A model generated the notes under the pieces. That model was not told where the DNA came from. It worked only from the letters and a program-made list of their open reading frames with translations, and ran no database searches. From NCBI RefSeq assembly GCF_965638725.1, contig NC_134949.1, positions 84,350,017-84,414,016 on the forward strand: a DNA stretch of 64,000 nucleotides. Reading direction: 5' to 3'. A program made the position numbers and the translations under genes. Numbering within the stretch: position 1 is the first letter of the stretch; every line of letters begins with the position of its first letter. This DNA is from Aptenodytes patagonicus (taxonomy: Eukaryota; Chordata; Aves; Sphenisciformes; Spheniscidae). Positions 50,301 through 60,200 of the stretch are shown here, one piece after another.

Positions 50301-51616
50301 ACACTGTCAGCAGTAACAGTGACATTATGGGATAGGGGATATTAAATGTGACCAAGCTGTACAGGGAAAATTCCTCATCAAGTTCAAGGGTGCCCCAAGT
50401 GGCATTTCAAACAGCTAGTTTCAGGCTTGGATGATCGAGACAGATTCTAAGTTTCTTCTTCTGTTCTACCTACCACACATCTAGCTCTAATGTGAGGACA
50501 TGTGGACAACTTGACAGTCAAAGCAATGCCAGCCAGCAGAGTTCTGGCTGCTTTAGCCCTCCTACCACTGCCATGAGGTGATGAGATTCAAACATCATGA
50601 AAGAAGTGGAAAATTAAGGAGTCCAAAGGAAATGGAGGTAGATTCTTCAGCCCTTATTCAGATGGCTCTGTTGTGCCCACTTCCAACAGTCCAACCTACA
50701 ACAGATACCTGAAAACAAGGTCAAAATCCACAAAGCCTGCTGTGAGAAAGAAAAGACCCTTTCTAAATTAATATTGCTCATAAACAAGCACATCTGCTGG
50801 GATGTTGTTGGCCTTTCACTGTCATGGGATGAGAGAGAAACAGTCCTAGCAGCAGATTTCAGCTAATGCTGCTTGGGAACACGGTCCAGTTGAGCAGGTG
50901 ATGCAGAGTTCATCAATGCCTTTTCCCCACAGCAACTCCATTGTGTCTATGCTCAAGGTACACAAAGGAAAAAGACTCTGTGAGTCACAGTTCCCCTTGT
51001 TGCTCACCCACACAGCAGAGACAGAGGCTGAGGAAATGGGGCATTTCCAGTTTCTCTCAAAAATAGGTTTTTATGGCAAACAAAATAATGACAGGAATAA
51101 TAGCCACCTGAGATGAGTATGCTGGTACAACCACCACCTTAAAGACTTCTAAAAGAGTTCAGAGTCAGGAACTGTCTAATATACAAAATATACAAAAAAA
51201 CAGCATGATGACTGCGAAAGACTTTATTGTTTTGTGTGTAAGTAGACAAGCTATCAAATCTTTTTCAAGATTACAAGAAAAAAAACCCAAAACACAAAAA
51301 CAATACAATCAAAAGCGTCCAGGAAAACCCAAACATTCTCGCTGCTATCTATTATTCTGTCCTTCAGGAAATCTCAATACCTAATCCTCAAAAAATTAAG
51401 CAGCGTGGCATTTTACTTACAGAGGTTATGAATGGTCCAGTCCAAATGGTCCAGTCTCTGAAGGATGTTATTTTCTTTGTTCAGAGATTGAGGATTAACA
51501 TCCAAGGAATCAAGTCTTCCCTTTCTTTGATCTTGCTGTAAGTGCATCAGGTAACACACAAAACCTACGTTCATGAGTAATAGTGCAACTTTATGCCGTC
51601 TCTTCCAGGGTGCCAT
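27564..51616 (-). CDS. GALNT8: GALNT8, polypeptide N-acetylgalactosaminyltransferase 8 (11 coding exons, one frameshift)
   Basis: A Golgi type II membrane enzyme of the family that starts mucin-type O-glycosylation by moving GalNAc from UDP-GalNAc to Ser/Thr. Eleven coding exons with matching phases total 1922 bases; one inferred missing base would give 640 residues, against about 637 in human GALNT8. Order: short cytosolic tail, membrane segment (about residues 10-26), stem, glycosyltransferase domain with the metal-binding D272-A-H274 and the D...YGGEN motif (Y375), then a ricin-type lectin domain with CIDQ, CLTDPG and CLEIT repeats. YGGEN in place of WGGEN marks the Y subgroup (GALNT8/9/17/18), several of which show little activity on standard peptides. 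GALNT8 rather than its paralogues is supported by [27 protein letters not shown] and IQHTVKDWG. Exon 2 carries a one-base loss that stops the frame at codon 126. NDUFA9 lies upstream on the same strand. Confidence 0.92.
27744..29517 (-). other. GALNT8: GALNT8 intron 10
   Basis: Intron between the last two coding exons. It holds a 16-bp perfect inverted repeat (28732-28768), a G/T-rich stretch near 27960-28030 and no recognised transposon. ORFs at 28175-28483 and 28744-29115 were checked as possible last exons and dismissed. Confidence 0.7.
29518..29685 (-). CDS. GALNT8: GALNT8 coding exon 10
   Basis: A 168-bp exon, phase 0 at both ends: acceptor CTTTCAG, donor CAG/GTAGGT. It encodes part of the lectin domain: [14 protein letters not shown], then [15 protein letters not shown] and LHWDFKQ. 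Confidence 0.92.
30269..30364 (-). CDS. GALNT8: GALNT8 coding exon 9
   Basis: A 96-bp exon, phase 0 at both ends: acceptor TTCTGCAG, donor CAG/GTAACG. It encodes [20 protein letters not shown] and on to PCHAYSPQ, the first lectin repeat, which in this group has CIDQ or CLDQ. Confidence 0.93.
31201..31338 (-). CDS. GALNT8: GALNT8 coding exon 8
   Basis: A 138-bp exon, phase 0 at both ends: acceptor CTTGCAG, donor ACA/GTAAGT. It encodes [19 protein letters not shown], then [10 protein letters not shown] and NIVGYGT, the end of the transferase domain and the link to the lectin domain. Confidence 0.93.
32939..33124 (-). CDS. GALNT8: GALNT8 coding exon 7
   Basis: A 186-bp exon, phase 0 at both ends. 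Acceptor TTGACCTAG; the donor is GAG/GTGGCA, which fits GT but not the usual GTRAGT. It encodes [20 protein letters not shown], then [10 protein letters not shown] and [26 protein letters not shown] is the GALNT8-type form of the VGHxFR loop of active family members. Confidence 0.92.
34945..35480 (-). mobile_element. Very old LINE-like interspersed repeat
   Basis: The stretch beginning ATGCTGGACCAACAGTCCAT and running on through ...CTAGTTTTCATATTTACAG resembles, from memory, an ancient CR1-like repeat common in birds and turtles, on the minus strand. Too decayed to assign to a subfamily. Lies in GALNT8 intron 6. Confidence 0.35.
35590..35660 (-). mobile_element. Very old CR1-like relic, end of ORF2
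   Basis: The minus-strand translation contains [12 protein letters not shown], matching the CR1/L2 C-terminal pattern SPSLxVFKxRxD. A short fossil fragment; edges uncertain. A (GTTTT)n run follows at about 35672-35696. Confidence 0.45.
36046..36160 (-). CDS. GALNT8: GALNT8 coding exon 6
   Basis: A 115-bp exon: acceptor TTCTCCAG, donor AGG/GTAAGC. It encodes [19 protein letters not shown], then [19 protein letters not shown]. It carries the D...YGGENxE motif of the catalytic site, with Y where most family members have W. Confidence 0.94.
36440..36655 (+). mobile_element. Old CR1-like LINE, 3' end
   Basis: The plus-strand translation reads [16 protein letters not shown], then [18 protein letters not shown], lining up with [20 protein letters not shown] and [15 protein letters not shown] of the young CR1. 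It lies in GALNT8 intron 5, antisense to the gene. Confidence 0.7.
36666..37261 (+). mobile_element. Solo LTR of an endogenous retrovirus, copy B
   Basis: A 596-bp LTR starting TGTGCTGAG and ending CCACAACA, flanked by a perfect 5-bp target duplication GGTGC (36661-36665 and 37262-37266). It contains a cAMP-response element TGACGTCA (36925-36932), a TATAAA box (36942-36947) and ATTAAA (37129-37134). Same family as 16220-16814 in the opposite orientation. No internal viral genes. Inserted in GALNT8 intron 5, antisense to the gene, so its promoter would fire away from the GALNT8 sense strand. Confidence 0.93.
37638..38909 (-). mobile_element. Long solo LTR with internal tandem repeats
   Basis: About 1.27 kb in GALNT8 intron 5. 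On its own strand it starts TGGGTTTACATGG and ends near CCACTATA; TG...TA probably reflects mutation of TG...CA. The flanks ATAAC and ATAAA match at 4 of 5 bases. The middle (about 38030-38480) repeats a unit of roughly 45 bp built on CTGCTCCAGCATGGG and CCATGGGCTGCAG; a separate 74-bp unit is duplicated at 38491-38638. The two ends match the LTR at 62202-62974. The long ORFs inside are products of the tandem repeat, not genes. No viral coding sequence remains. Confidence 0.75.
38491..38638. repeat. Two tandem copies of a 74-bp unit
   Basis: The block starting CATGGTCTTCTCCATGGGCT at 38491 recurs at 38565 with nearly no change (period 74). It lies within the LTR at 37638-38909 and is therefore probably a recent slippage or unequal-crossover product. 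Confidence 0.9.
39047..39120 (+). repeat. Long hairpin (34-bp arms, 6-base loop) in GALNT8 intron 5
   Basis: Arms 39047-39080 and 39087-39120 around the loop TCATAG. As plus-strand RNA, 29 of 34 positions pair by Watson-Crick rules, four are G:U wobbles and one is C.A. Read as minus-strand RNA the same differences are mostly C.A mismatches, so the plus-strand (antisense to GALNT8) fold is the stronger. Size and shape resemble a microRNA precursor or a tiny palindromic transposon. It cannot be told which from sequence alone; no known family was recognised. Confidence 0.85.
39756..39953 (-). CDS. GALNT8: GALNT8 coding exon 5
   Basis: A 198-bp exon: acceptor TTTGGTAG, donor CG/GTAAGT. It encodes [20 protein letters not shown], then [10 protein letters not shown] and [14 protein letters not shown], part of the transferase domain. 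It starts with the G that completes Trp281 and ends with the first two bases of Arg347. Confidence 0.93.
40472..42682 (+). mobile_element. Young CR1 LINE, copy B, 5'-truncated
   Basis: Matches copy A from its ORF2 residues [10 protein letters not shown] onward, with the endonuclease domain and ORF1 missing. It ends at 42682 in ATTCTATGATTCTATGA, the CR1 3' repeat. The 5' truncation is the usual result of incomplete reverse transcription. Inserted in GALNT8 intron 4, antisense to the gene. Confidence 0.95.
40476..42599 (+). pseudogene. CR1 ORF2, reverse transcriptase part (N terminus missing)
   Basis: An open frame of more than 700 codons; the ATG at 40425 lies in flanking DNA and is not a native start. 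The reverse transcriptase is complete in outline: [42 protein letters not shown] and the catalytic FADD, then the C-terminal [16 protein letters not shown]. It retains the VLN residues that copy A lacks. No internal stop. Because the endonuclease is missing it cannot move by itself. Confidence 0.9.
42683..44153 (-). other. GALNT8: Part of GALNT8 intron 4
   Basis: Intron sequence between CR1 copy B and exon 4. No exon, RNA gene or repeat was recognised. Confidence 0.6.
44154..44337 (-). CDS. GALNT8: GALNT8 coding exon 4
   Basis: A 184-bp exon: acceptor GGTTTTAG, donor TG/GTAAGA. It encodes [34 protein letters not shown] and [18 protein letters not shown]. It contains the D-A-H metal-binding motif (residues 272-274). 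A run of 20 A lies about 30 bases upstream (on the plus strand). Confidence 0.94.
44990..45250 (-). mobile_element. Very old CR1-like LINE relic
   Basis: The minus-strand translation contains [11 protein letters not shown], which fits the LINE ORF2 C-terminal pattern LxVFKxELxKAL. It lies in GALNT8 intron 3; edges uncertain. Confidence 0.4.
45424..45590 (-). CDS. GALNT8: GALNT8 coding exon 3
   Basis: A 167-bp exon: acceptor TCTATTACAG, donor AATG/GTAAGT. It encodes [19 protein letters not shown], then [20 protein letters not shown] and [14 protein letters not shown], the start of the transferase domain. Confidence 0.94.
45591..48415 (-). other. GALNT8: GALNT8 intron 2
   Basis: No transposon was recognised. 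46537-47004 has a 155-codon plus-strand ORF without domains. 47943-47971 is G-rich (four G-tracts) on the plus strand. Confidence 0.6.
48416..48709 (-). CDS. GALNT8: GALNT8 coding exon 2, with a frameshift
   Basis: A 294-bp exon: acceptor TTCAATCAG, donor CCCAG/GTGTAG (a weak donor). The first part encodes stem residues ending [10 protein letters not shown], then hits TAA (48530-48528). From there a second frame resumes the expected protein: [20 protein letters not shown], then YLSDHLPLD. The length is one base short of what the phases of exons 1 and 3 need, so one base has been lost near 48530. This is either a real null allele, a fixed pseudogene mutation or a sequence error. Confidence 0.9.
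49107..49332. repeat. Pair of 35-bp direct repeats next to a CR1 junction
   Basis: CATATTGATCTTGAAGG... at 49107-49141 recurs at 49298-49332 with 33 of 35 bases the same. The second copy ends right where the CR1 fragment (49335) begins. Confidence 0.9.
49335..50198 (+). mobile_element. CR1 LINE fragment, 5'-truncated
   Basis: Plus-strand CR1 from the end of the reverse transcriptase (decayed DDTKL region at 49335), through [33 protein letters not shown] and [19 protein letters not shown], to the tail at about 50198. Several stops; a T-rich insertion lies near 49997. Intermediate in age: more decayed than the copies at 23 and 40 kb. In GALNT8 intron 1, antisense to the gene. Confidence 0.9.
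50199..51420 (-). other. GALNT8: Part of GALNT8 intron 1
   Basis: Non-coding sequence between the CR1 and coding exon 1. No exon or recognised repeat. Confidence 0.6.
51421..51616 (-). CDS. GALNT8: GALNT8 coding exon 1
   Basis: Starts at the first ATG in frame (51616), with A at -3 and G at +4, a strong Kozak context. It encodes [20 protein letters not shown] and on: a short basic tail, then a single hydrophobic segment (residues 10-26), the plan of a Golgi type II membrane protein. The donor is CCTCT/GTAAGT and the exon ends in phase 1, fitting exon 2. The frame stays open upstream but without another ATG. Confidence 0.88.
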
Positions 51617-52089
51617 TGTAAGCTTAAAGAAACTCAGCCTTTTGCTGCTGGTTGGAGTTTGTCCGTGGTTCTGGGTCTGCACTGAGTCCTCTTTCCAAAT
51701 GCACTGTTTCAAACTGCCTCTACTTGACTGAGAGCTAGGACTGCTCAGATGAAGTAATTAACAGAGTCTAATGAGTCATAGAACTGATAAGGTACAGCTT
51801 TACAGGTGTTTTCACTTGCTACAAGTTATCAATGTCAGAGAAAGCGTGTAGCTCTCACTGGCTTGTGTAACCTGACTGGCTTCAGTCACCTGAACTGAGA
51901 GAGCACCTGGGGTGATGCTGTAGAAGTGCAGGGCTGCTGGGTAGATGTCAGAAAGCCTGTCATACAACAAAGCACATGTACACACAAAGACAGTGGGAAT
52001 AAACTGCAAGCCAATTCTGTTTCCTGGTCATTAGCAGCTGGGGAATTGTGAATCTAATTAAAAAATATGAAAACACAAAAAATGGGTTT

Positions 52090-52560
52090 TACATCAGTTT
52101 TTGAGCTGGCTGGAAGCAATTGTGACTGGTATAGGGCACTTCACAGCCCTCTCCCGCACAGGTCATGCCTGCAGCTCACCACTACCAAAACCCTGCCAAG
52201 TCATGCCTAGTGCACATATTATTGTGAGCGCTACTTCAAATTGATATAACTAGCATATGGAGCTTTCCTTTCCATAAAAATACCAAGCTTCTTCACGCTT
52301 CCCAGCATTGCTGTCCCAATGTGGGTCATTGGCTGGCCACAGTCCCTCAGGGCTGTCTCTGCCCCGGCGTGTCCCCCCCATGGGCCACAGTCCCTTCAGA
52401 AGTGTCTCCCTCCAAGAGTGCGTCTGCAGCCCCTCAGCAGTCCCCTCTGGGTGTCTCCTGCCTTAAGGGCTAACGCTCTTTCTTATGTATATCAGTTCAT
52501 GGCCTCTTCCACCACAGGGCAGCCCTACAGCCCCTGCTACAGAAACCCTAACAGTTAGAG
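52090..52560 (-). mobile_element. Degraded LTR relic
   Basis: 52100-52205 matches the start of the LTR at 37638-38909 (shared GAGCTGGCTGGAA-like, CTGCAGC, then ACCACTACCAAAACCCTGCCA). 52300-52560 has a similar second stretch with CATGGGCCACAGTCC and ACAGAAACCCTAACAG. So it looks like remains of two LTR-type units in tandem, minus orientation. Ends are not defined. Confidence 0.5.
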
Positions 52561-55500
52561 CAGTATGTACCTGGCATAAACATTACTTCAAATTCACGTC
52601 ACTAGTGTATAATCCTTCCCCCCCACACCCTGTAAAAAACATCAAACTTTAGCCTGATTCATGTGAAAAGTGAAGAACCAAGACTACTGAAAAGATCTCA
52701 TTCATTTATTACAAAAATTTTGATGCTACACCTTTGTAAGCTTTTTCAAGAGAGAATGGTGTTTAGGGTGAGTGAGTCCCAGGCTATAACTAGTCATTAA
52801 AAGGATAGAAAGAAGCCATAGCAGCACACTGTCACTCTATTCTCAGCTCTGCCACCAGCTTTCCTTTGCCATTTCATCAGTGTCCTTCAGCTTCTGCCTC
52901 CATACCTCAAAGAGGCTGCAGTAACACTATCCTGAATTACTCAGGAGTTCTTACACCACTTTGAATTCCTTTAAATACAGCAGTCCTCTGATCTCCTCAT
53001 TTCATATAATGCGTATCCATGCGCACCACTTAGGGCAAGGGGAAAGGAAAAACAGGAAACAGCACGGAGAGAGAGAGAACTACGGAATAATTACTGCCAG
53101 TGTGAATGCTCTTCTCAATCATTAACCATCTGCCCTCTAAGCAACTGAAGAAAGTTTTAAGGCTTCCCAAGTAAGTCCAGAAAGAAAAATTAAGAAGTAA
53201 GAATAAAGCAGCAGACAGGAAGACTTAATTCTATGCAAGTCACCTGTTCCAACTTGGAGCGATACACTATGAACAGTGTAATTTAAGAGTTATCATATTT
53301 TCAGCATAAATATGCACATAATTAGCAGTTAAGTCCAAACCAGAGTCGCAACTGCTTAGGATACATACAGTCTTCGAAGAAACGTAAGATCCAAATCCTT
53401 CCCTCCACTCTTAGATGCAGATACTATTCCCATCCACACAAGCTGTTCCTAAAATGCAAGTATCCTCCAGTCCTACTTGCAAGGGGATCTCAAAAAGCAA
53501 AGTGGGTTAAGTTTTCTGCTTTTGCTATCTCCTTCTCCTTCCCCCATACCTACCTCCTGTCATACTGAAAAATTACACTAGCGGTTACCTTCCTAATAAA
53601 GGATAAAGGCTATCAATATTTCCCACACAAACTCAAAATATAGAGGTGCTCTAATTTACATGAGGACGACCGCTACCATTAGAACAATCTCTCACGATAC
53701 TCTCCTACTCCTTACACTTTCTCTTCACGTCAGCCAAGATATACTGGTGCCCCAAGGCAGCACATGAACCAAGTTAACTACATTGAGCAGAAGTGTCGCT
53801 TTTTCCTTTCAGGCTAGCCGAGTGCCAAAAGTGAGAAGTGATGTTTTAGTGACACCTATGCACTGTTTCCTTTTTTCTTCTCAGTCCTAGGGAAATGCAT
53901 ACGCTTTCCATCAGACTGTCCAAGGTTGGGTGGGGTGTGTATACATATGTATCTATGTACATGCACACACGCACATATATATACACATACATATATCTAA
54001 CATGACTGCCAGTATGATTGCCTTCACCAACTCTTCAGCCCTTATTGGTCCTTAACCATCTGTCTCCTAAGTGCACACACACAGAGGCATGCAAATAATT
54101 CATCTGGTCCATAAACAGATGCTGCCAAGGGTCTACTTTCTCACAAGACCCTCTAGAGCAGGCTGAAGGTGGGCTATAGATTAGAATATTAGACTATGTG
54201 CTGGGAAAGGACCAAAACAGGTTTCCTTTCAGCCAGAGATGGTACCAGTGCCACTGCACCTAAACTTGTCGATGCACAGTTTTGGGCCTGACCTGAAAAC
54301 CCCTTTCTGGACAGCCTTCTGGCTGCGTGCAGGCAAGGAACAGAGATGAGAAATAGCAAAGCCTAAATAGGAGACAGGCTGCAAAAAGTAGAGGAACCCA
54401 GCGCGCTTCAAGATCATTGTGACTTTCTGCTCTACCAGTGACCTCTTGTGGGGAGGGCAGAAAACAACAGCCCCCTCTTTCCCTCCGTGCCGTTTTGAGC
54501 AACACCCCGCACAAAGGCGTTAAGTGCAAGCCTCGAGTTGACACGTTTAAAGGACCTTCAGTACTTTGCAAATTGCAGATTGGCTTAAAAACTCTTGCAA
54601 GTTGAGAAACTAGGGATAGGATAAGAAGGAAGATCTTCTCATTGATTAACGAGTAGGGATAAAAATCACTGACGAAACTGAATTATAGTAATTTTGTACT
54701 CTGGACTGTATTACAAAATAAGTGAGGTGTTTCTTGGGTTTTTTTTGTTGTTGGTTGGTTTGTTTTGTTTTTTTTTTTTTAACATTCAAGACCCCTAAAG
54801 AAATTGCTTTGAAATGATAAATAATGAGAAATCACACTGTAGTTTCCACAAGGTAGGAAGCAGAAGTGCTATGTAAGGCAAAGTATTGTGGAAAACAAAA
54901 CTTGCAGCAGCAGCAGAGCACTAATGTGATACTCCACTTTACCAGTATTCCTATCTGATGTGGAGCAGGCTGCTTAAAGCAAACTTTTCATGGGTATTCA
55001 TCACCTGCATGTTCTCCATCTAATGGTTGTCTGAATTAAGATCCTGTAGGAGTAGCCTGTGGTGCAACTGAAGCCACTGGAAAAGCTGTGCTTTGGTTCC
55101 CCCCCCGCTTCAAAAACCACTGCATTATGGTAAGCATTCCCAGAATTGGCACCTAACATTACAGCATTACCTTTGACAGGTTTTTTTTTGCCTCAGTTTA
55201 CCATCTGAAAATGGAAACTGCTTGTTAGCCGTGCAGGACTATCATGATAATTGCATATCTCTGTACTCTATGTGCACTTGTGAAACAGTTCAGAAATACT
55301 ACTGTTTTCACAGCAGGATGTGAATAACATCCAATAAATCAAGATTAGGGCCACACATATTAAATAAGTACTAATGAGGCTACTTATTTAAAGTTAGGAT
55401 CTTATGGAAAAAAGCTTGCAGTCAGAAAAATAATAAGAGTTAAGGATCAAATTATTAACAATATGCACTTCACTTCCAGTTTGTCCTAGCTTTTGAATGT

Positions 55501-56902
55501 TTGAATTGGCAGATTTATTTTAAAACAACTGAACTTCTGTTATCAAAAGAAAAATAAACAATTAATGAGAGCCAAACTGAATACGTAGTAGGCAGGATCA
55601 AAAAATTCATATTACCACAAGAGCCTACCTCTTCCTAACAGAGTAAACATTAGCAGCAGTAGGTTTTATGTGGAAGAGCAAAATGTGGAAGCTGTTGAAA
55701 TGTAAGAAACACTTTGCCCAGGAGTTTCACAGTAGTTTGGCAACAATACAGCAACAGTGAGATTCTAATCTTTGGCTCCAGCAATCAGTGTGATTTAATC
55801 AAGACTTCTTTGCTTTCCCTAACCTTGACCTTTTTGTTCTTTTCAATCTCTCTGTTCTCTCTTTCCTACTCTCCTTTTTCATCACCTATTCCATCCCATT
55901 CTCCACCTCAGATTTCCCCTCCATTAGGCTTCTACCTTTGATAACCATTTGTCCAACTTGTCCCAGTTCCTTCCTTCTGATTTCACTTCCAACAAAGTCA
56001 AGTAGGAGGAAGCTTGGAGGTGAAAACACAAAATGGTCTGTTGCTCATTTTATCCCCTCAGCCCCAGTTTAAAACCAGTTTCCCCACCAATCTCAACTCA
56101 TCCTAGTTAATGTGATTTGTCCTACTCCCAGAAGTATCAGCTTACTCCTCGATTCAAGAAATGTCTTCTTTCACATCTTGAAGCCATCAGAACACTGCAC
56201 ATAGAATAGATCTCTGCTCTCAGTTCTGTGTACAGACTTACTCAGCTCTAACCTGCACCCTAGCAAACAATGTCTCTGCCAAAATTTAACCAAAAGCCTC
56301 CAGCAACCCTTTGGATATGGAAACAGAAAGCACAGTTCTTGATCAAATTCAGGCAGGGATCTGTCTTTGATCTTAAAATGACTGAAAATATTTAATCCTG
56401 AAGCAAAGCTGATCTCTCTTACCAAGAGAAAGATGATGTCCCAGTGCATAAAATCTTTGAGCATCTAAAAATAATTAGACTTTCGCATTTAAAAATGGAA
56501 GAAATGACATGTTTCCTCATGTCTATGAGCCACAGCACACAAGTTATCACAAGAGATCAGATGACACGTAGTAACTTGTTTATGACGCTCCTTGACCTTA
56601 GAAACAGCTTGTGCCATTTTGGTTGGCATTTTCTGTAATAGTTGTGCTCAGGGCAGAAAACAAAGCTCAGAAGAGTCAAGAACTTAAGAACGGGGCTTTA
56701 TCTGAATAATCTGAATAGGTGGCAGTACCAGCAATCCCTATTGGAAAGGACATGTTCTAGGCCACATATTCCTGAACTGCAGTGCTCTTCAAATTACTTG
56801 AGCACTTGCTAAATTAGCTCAGTGATACGCTTGCTTTGAGAGCCAAGGGCGAAACTGACTAGTGTTAAGACACATTCCCTCCAGTCCCAACCTTCAAAAT
56901 AT

Positions 56903-56908
56903 TTTAAT
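56903..56908 (-). promoter_or_regulatory. Candidate NDUFA9 polyadenylation signal
   Basis: ATTAAA on the minus strand, about 213 bases beyond the NDUFA9 stop. A plausible variant signal; not confirmed by any other evidence. Confidence 0.3.
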
Positions 56909-57120
56909 GCTTACCAGCTAAGCAACAATATGTAACTTGCTTCTGTGACCTTTTAAAGAGAAAAATCACATTCAATGACAGTCTTCCATAACTGAAAAGA
57001 CAACACTGGTGAAATATAGTTTACATGATTAATGTATTTTACTCAGTATGTACACAGTTCTCCAAACAAATTGGGTCATACAAAGGCAGTTTAAGAAGCG
57101 TTAAGTAACCTTATCAACTG

Positions 57121-57291
57121 TTACATGGGATATGTCTTAGCTGGTTTTGCTTCCTCCAGCTCAGCATCCAACCAGCGGTATCTGCGGTGACGGCGCAGAA
57201 CTTCAATTGCTTTTTGTTCTAGAGATGTTGGTTGAATACCCAGGTCTTCCAAACCAGGAAGGTCAGGAAACGTCATGTCTGTTGTGTGAAA
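57121..57291 (-). CDS. NDUFA9: NDUFA9 last coding exon
   Basis: A 171-bp exon in phase 0: acceptor TTTTTAAAG, stop TAA at 57123-57121. It starts [20 protein letters not shown] and ends [11 protein letters not shown], the conserved C terminus of the subunit. Confidence 0.95.
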   Translation of the reverse strand, partial: FHTTDMTFPDLPGLEDLGIQPTSLEQKAIEVLRRHRRYRWLDAELEEAKPAKTYPM

Positions 57292-60200
57292 CTTTAAAAA
57301 GAAGGGCGGGGGAGGGGAAACAAAAAGGGAATTAACTTGATAGAATAAACAGCATTACACCCAATGCAGTCATTCACATACTAAAAAAAGTATTGTGTAC
57401 TTACACCTGAGGCCACCTTTTTTCTTTTATGGAAACAAACAAGCATAAATCCATAGTACTAGAAACATTTTAATACATCTCAAAACAATTTTCTACAAAT
57501 GGCTGCTCTTGGGAAATTCTACTACAATTTCAAGGCTGCTGACGTAAGACTGTTTCCCCCATGAAAGAACCTCGCAATACAATACACTGCTGCATCTCAG
57601 CCAACTGTGTGTTGATCCCAGTTCCTTGACTGATTTTGGCTCAGTGTTTTTCCTTGGGAGGAAGAAAAGATTCAATGTGGCCCTACAGAACTACAGCATA
57701 ATTATACAAGGTATTGAGTACCCAGTGTACTTCGACAGGAGATACAGATGTTCTGCATCTGGCAAAAAGTCCTTCAGGCTTCAGATTTAGATTCAGGAAT
57801 AAAAATAACAGTGAGACCTGCAGAAAGTGTCTTCATTTTCTCTCCATCAGGTATACATTATTGGGAAGATCACTGCATTGTAACAGCAAAATTAGGCCAA
57901 ACTTGTAAGGGCATCTTTGAATTGCAATTATATACATTCTGCTTTGTCAAGAAAATGTACGTTAAATTATCACCTTTGGTAGGTTGGTTTTTTTTCTGTT
58001 CATGGTTTAGAACAGGATCCTGTACAGGACAAATATTTAATTCTATTACCATATTTGCAACACATATGACCTGTATCTTAGCAAATGGGGATTTCTCTTA
58101 TGCTATTATTCCTTGAAAAGGTCTTTAAGTCAACCACATCTAATTTTGTGTGGATTTGTTAAGGATGAAAAGCTGGGAAAGAGGAACAATCAGACACAGA
58201 AGTGACATGGAGAAACTCACCTCTTACACTACCCATGATATAGCTGAATTGCAGTAGTTTTAGTGATTTGGTGCAGGCTTATTTTATGAAATGTAACTCT
58301 ATAAACTACGAAGACAGCTAGAAGTAAGGTTTTCAGGAGGTTACATCTACATCCTGGGTCAGTACAGCCAACAGAACTACAATGCCAACTCTCTCTAGTA
58401 TGGGGGATGAGTCAGTGGTTTGGGGCGGGGGGGGGGGGGGGGGGGGGAAGTTTTGCACTACACTGTGAATAAGCTTACCTCCTCTATTACACACACTGTC
58501 CACAGTTTTTCAGTTATTTCCAAACAGAATAGGAAACCGGTTTATTTCACAGATGAAAAAATGTAAACACAGAAATTAATTGCTTACAGCTATTCAGTAA
58601 GCAGCTCTAAGTATAGGATCCGGTTCTCCCAGATTCACAGTAGTACCCTACCTCAAATTAATTTGGGGACAATTAGGTCAAAATAGGCTATTGATACTGC
58701 GTCATAACAAAAGGCATTAAAACTCCAACTCTGCAAAATAGTTGGGAGAGTACCCACAGCCTTCAGAGAGCAGCAAGCTTAGAGACTGTCAGAGTACATG
58801 ACTATCTTTGCTAACCTACTACACATATGCCAACAGTTTTGACATTAATACTTGCTAAATCCTACTTTTTTCTCACTTGCAGTTGGTTTTTTGCAAGTTA
58901 CTTCTCCACCCCCACTTAGACACTCTGAGAAGTTAGGAATAAACATGAAGTTGCAACATGTTCACGAGAAATGCACTCTAATGTTAAGCAAGAATTTGGG
59001 CTGTATCCAGCGCCGTCAGTTCAACTTGAGTTGTTAAAAACACCATTATCTGGATGGTATAAGTGATTTTAATGCATCTAGAGGTACATAAACTCACTAG
59101 TTAACCTAAAAGTGGGGAGCACCCTCCCCATCACTTAGCTGCACATTGCACATCCATTCTCTACTTTGGTTTTGCTATTTTCAATAGCATGTGTTTTGGG
59201 GGAGGGGGGCGGGGGCACAGCGAAGCATGCCACCTTGACCACTTTTAACACTTAAGAAGGTTGGGCCCTTTCCCCACCCCCATCATGTTACTTCTTGCTA
59301 CATAACCCTCTCACCAATTGTTTCAACCGCTTTCTTAAACATATTTAGAGAAGTACGTTAACTATTCTTCCTCCACCAATGCTAGTGGAAAAACTACATC
59401 ATCATTATGCCTTTTAAAAAAGATTTCTGTTAGTCCCTCCCTCTTACTAAGTCTTTGTAAGACTACACCAGAGGAAATCTCCAGACTGCTTTGACAGCGT
59501 ATCCCCTTGTCACTGTAACAGGTCTGGACAAATAAGCTAAGAGCGAGATTGCAGAACAAGTAGCTGCAGCAATTGTATGGCAGGAACCGTAACCATTTTT
59601 GAGGAAGGTCATATACAGACACCTTTAAAAATTTAAATTTTTGTATTATCCAAACAGTCTGAAAGCAATTCTGTATAATCAAATTCTAGCCATTGAACTG
59701 ACTGAAATACTACACCACATGATGTACACACACTTCAGCACTCCTTGAATGCAAAACTACAAGTTACAAATACACAATGAAACATTTCCCAGGAAGAATT
59801 TGTGGATTGTCCTACACTTACCCGGTCCACTTTGTCTCGTGTTAACCATGGTTCAAATGGATTAATCTCAAAGAATCTTGCAACTAAACTGTAATCAGAA
59901 AGAGTATTGCAAAAGTATAGTCATTATCCAGATGCACAGAAGAAAACAAGAACTGGTAAAAATATTTCACACTTAATAGACAGTGAGCAAGAGCTTATTC
60001 TGTAGCTGTTCTTGCAAGCTATGAATTCATTAAAGCAGTGAACATGCCAGCCAGCAAGTTCTTAGTTGTATTTCTGGTAACTTTAACTGTTTGCTACCGA
60101 ATTATTAGATCTCCTATTCTTTTAGTTTGGAAGGGAATGGAGGAGCAGATATCTAGAAGTAAAAATGAGCATTAGTGGGTGGGGAAAGTAAACCTCCACG

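Larger units (their letters stand above)
51617..57120. other. Gap between NDUFA9 and GALNT8
   Basis: About 5.5 kb that must hold the GALNT8 promoter and 5' UTR and the NDUFA9 3' UTR. No CpG-rich promoter or clear TATA box was recognised. It contains a degraded LTR (52090-52560), a GT/AT alternating tract (about 53938-53998) and T-rich runs near 54740-54780. Confidence 0.6.
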
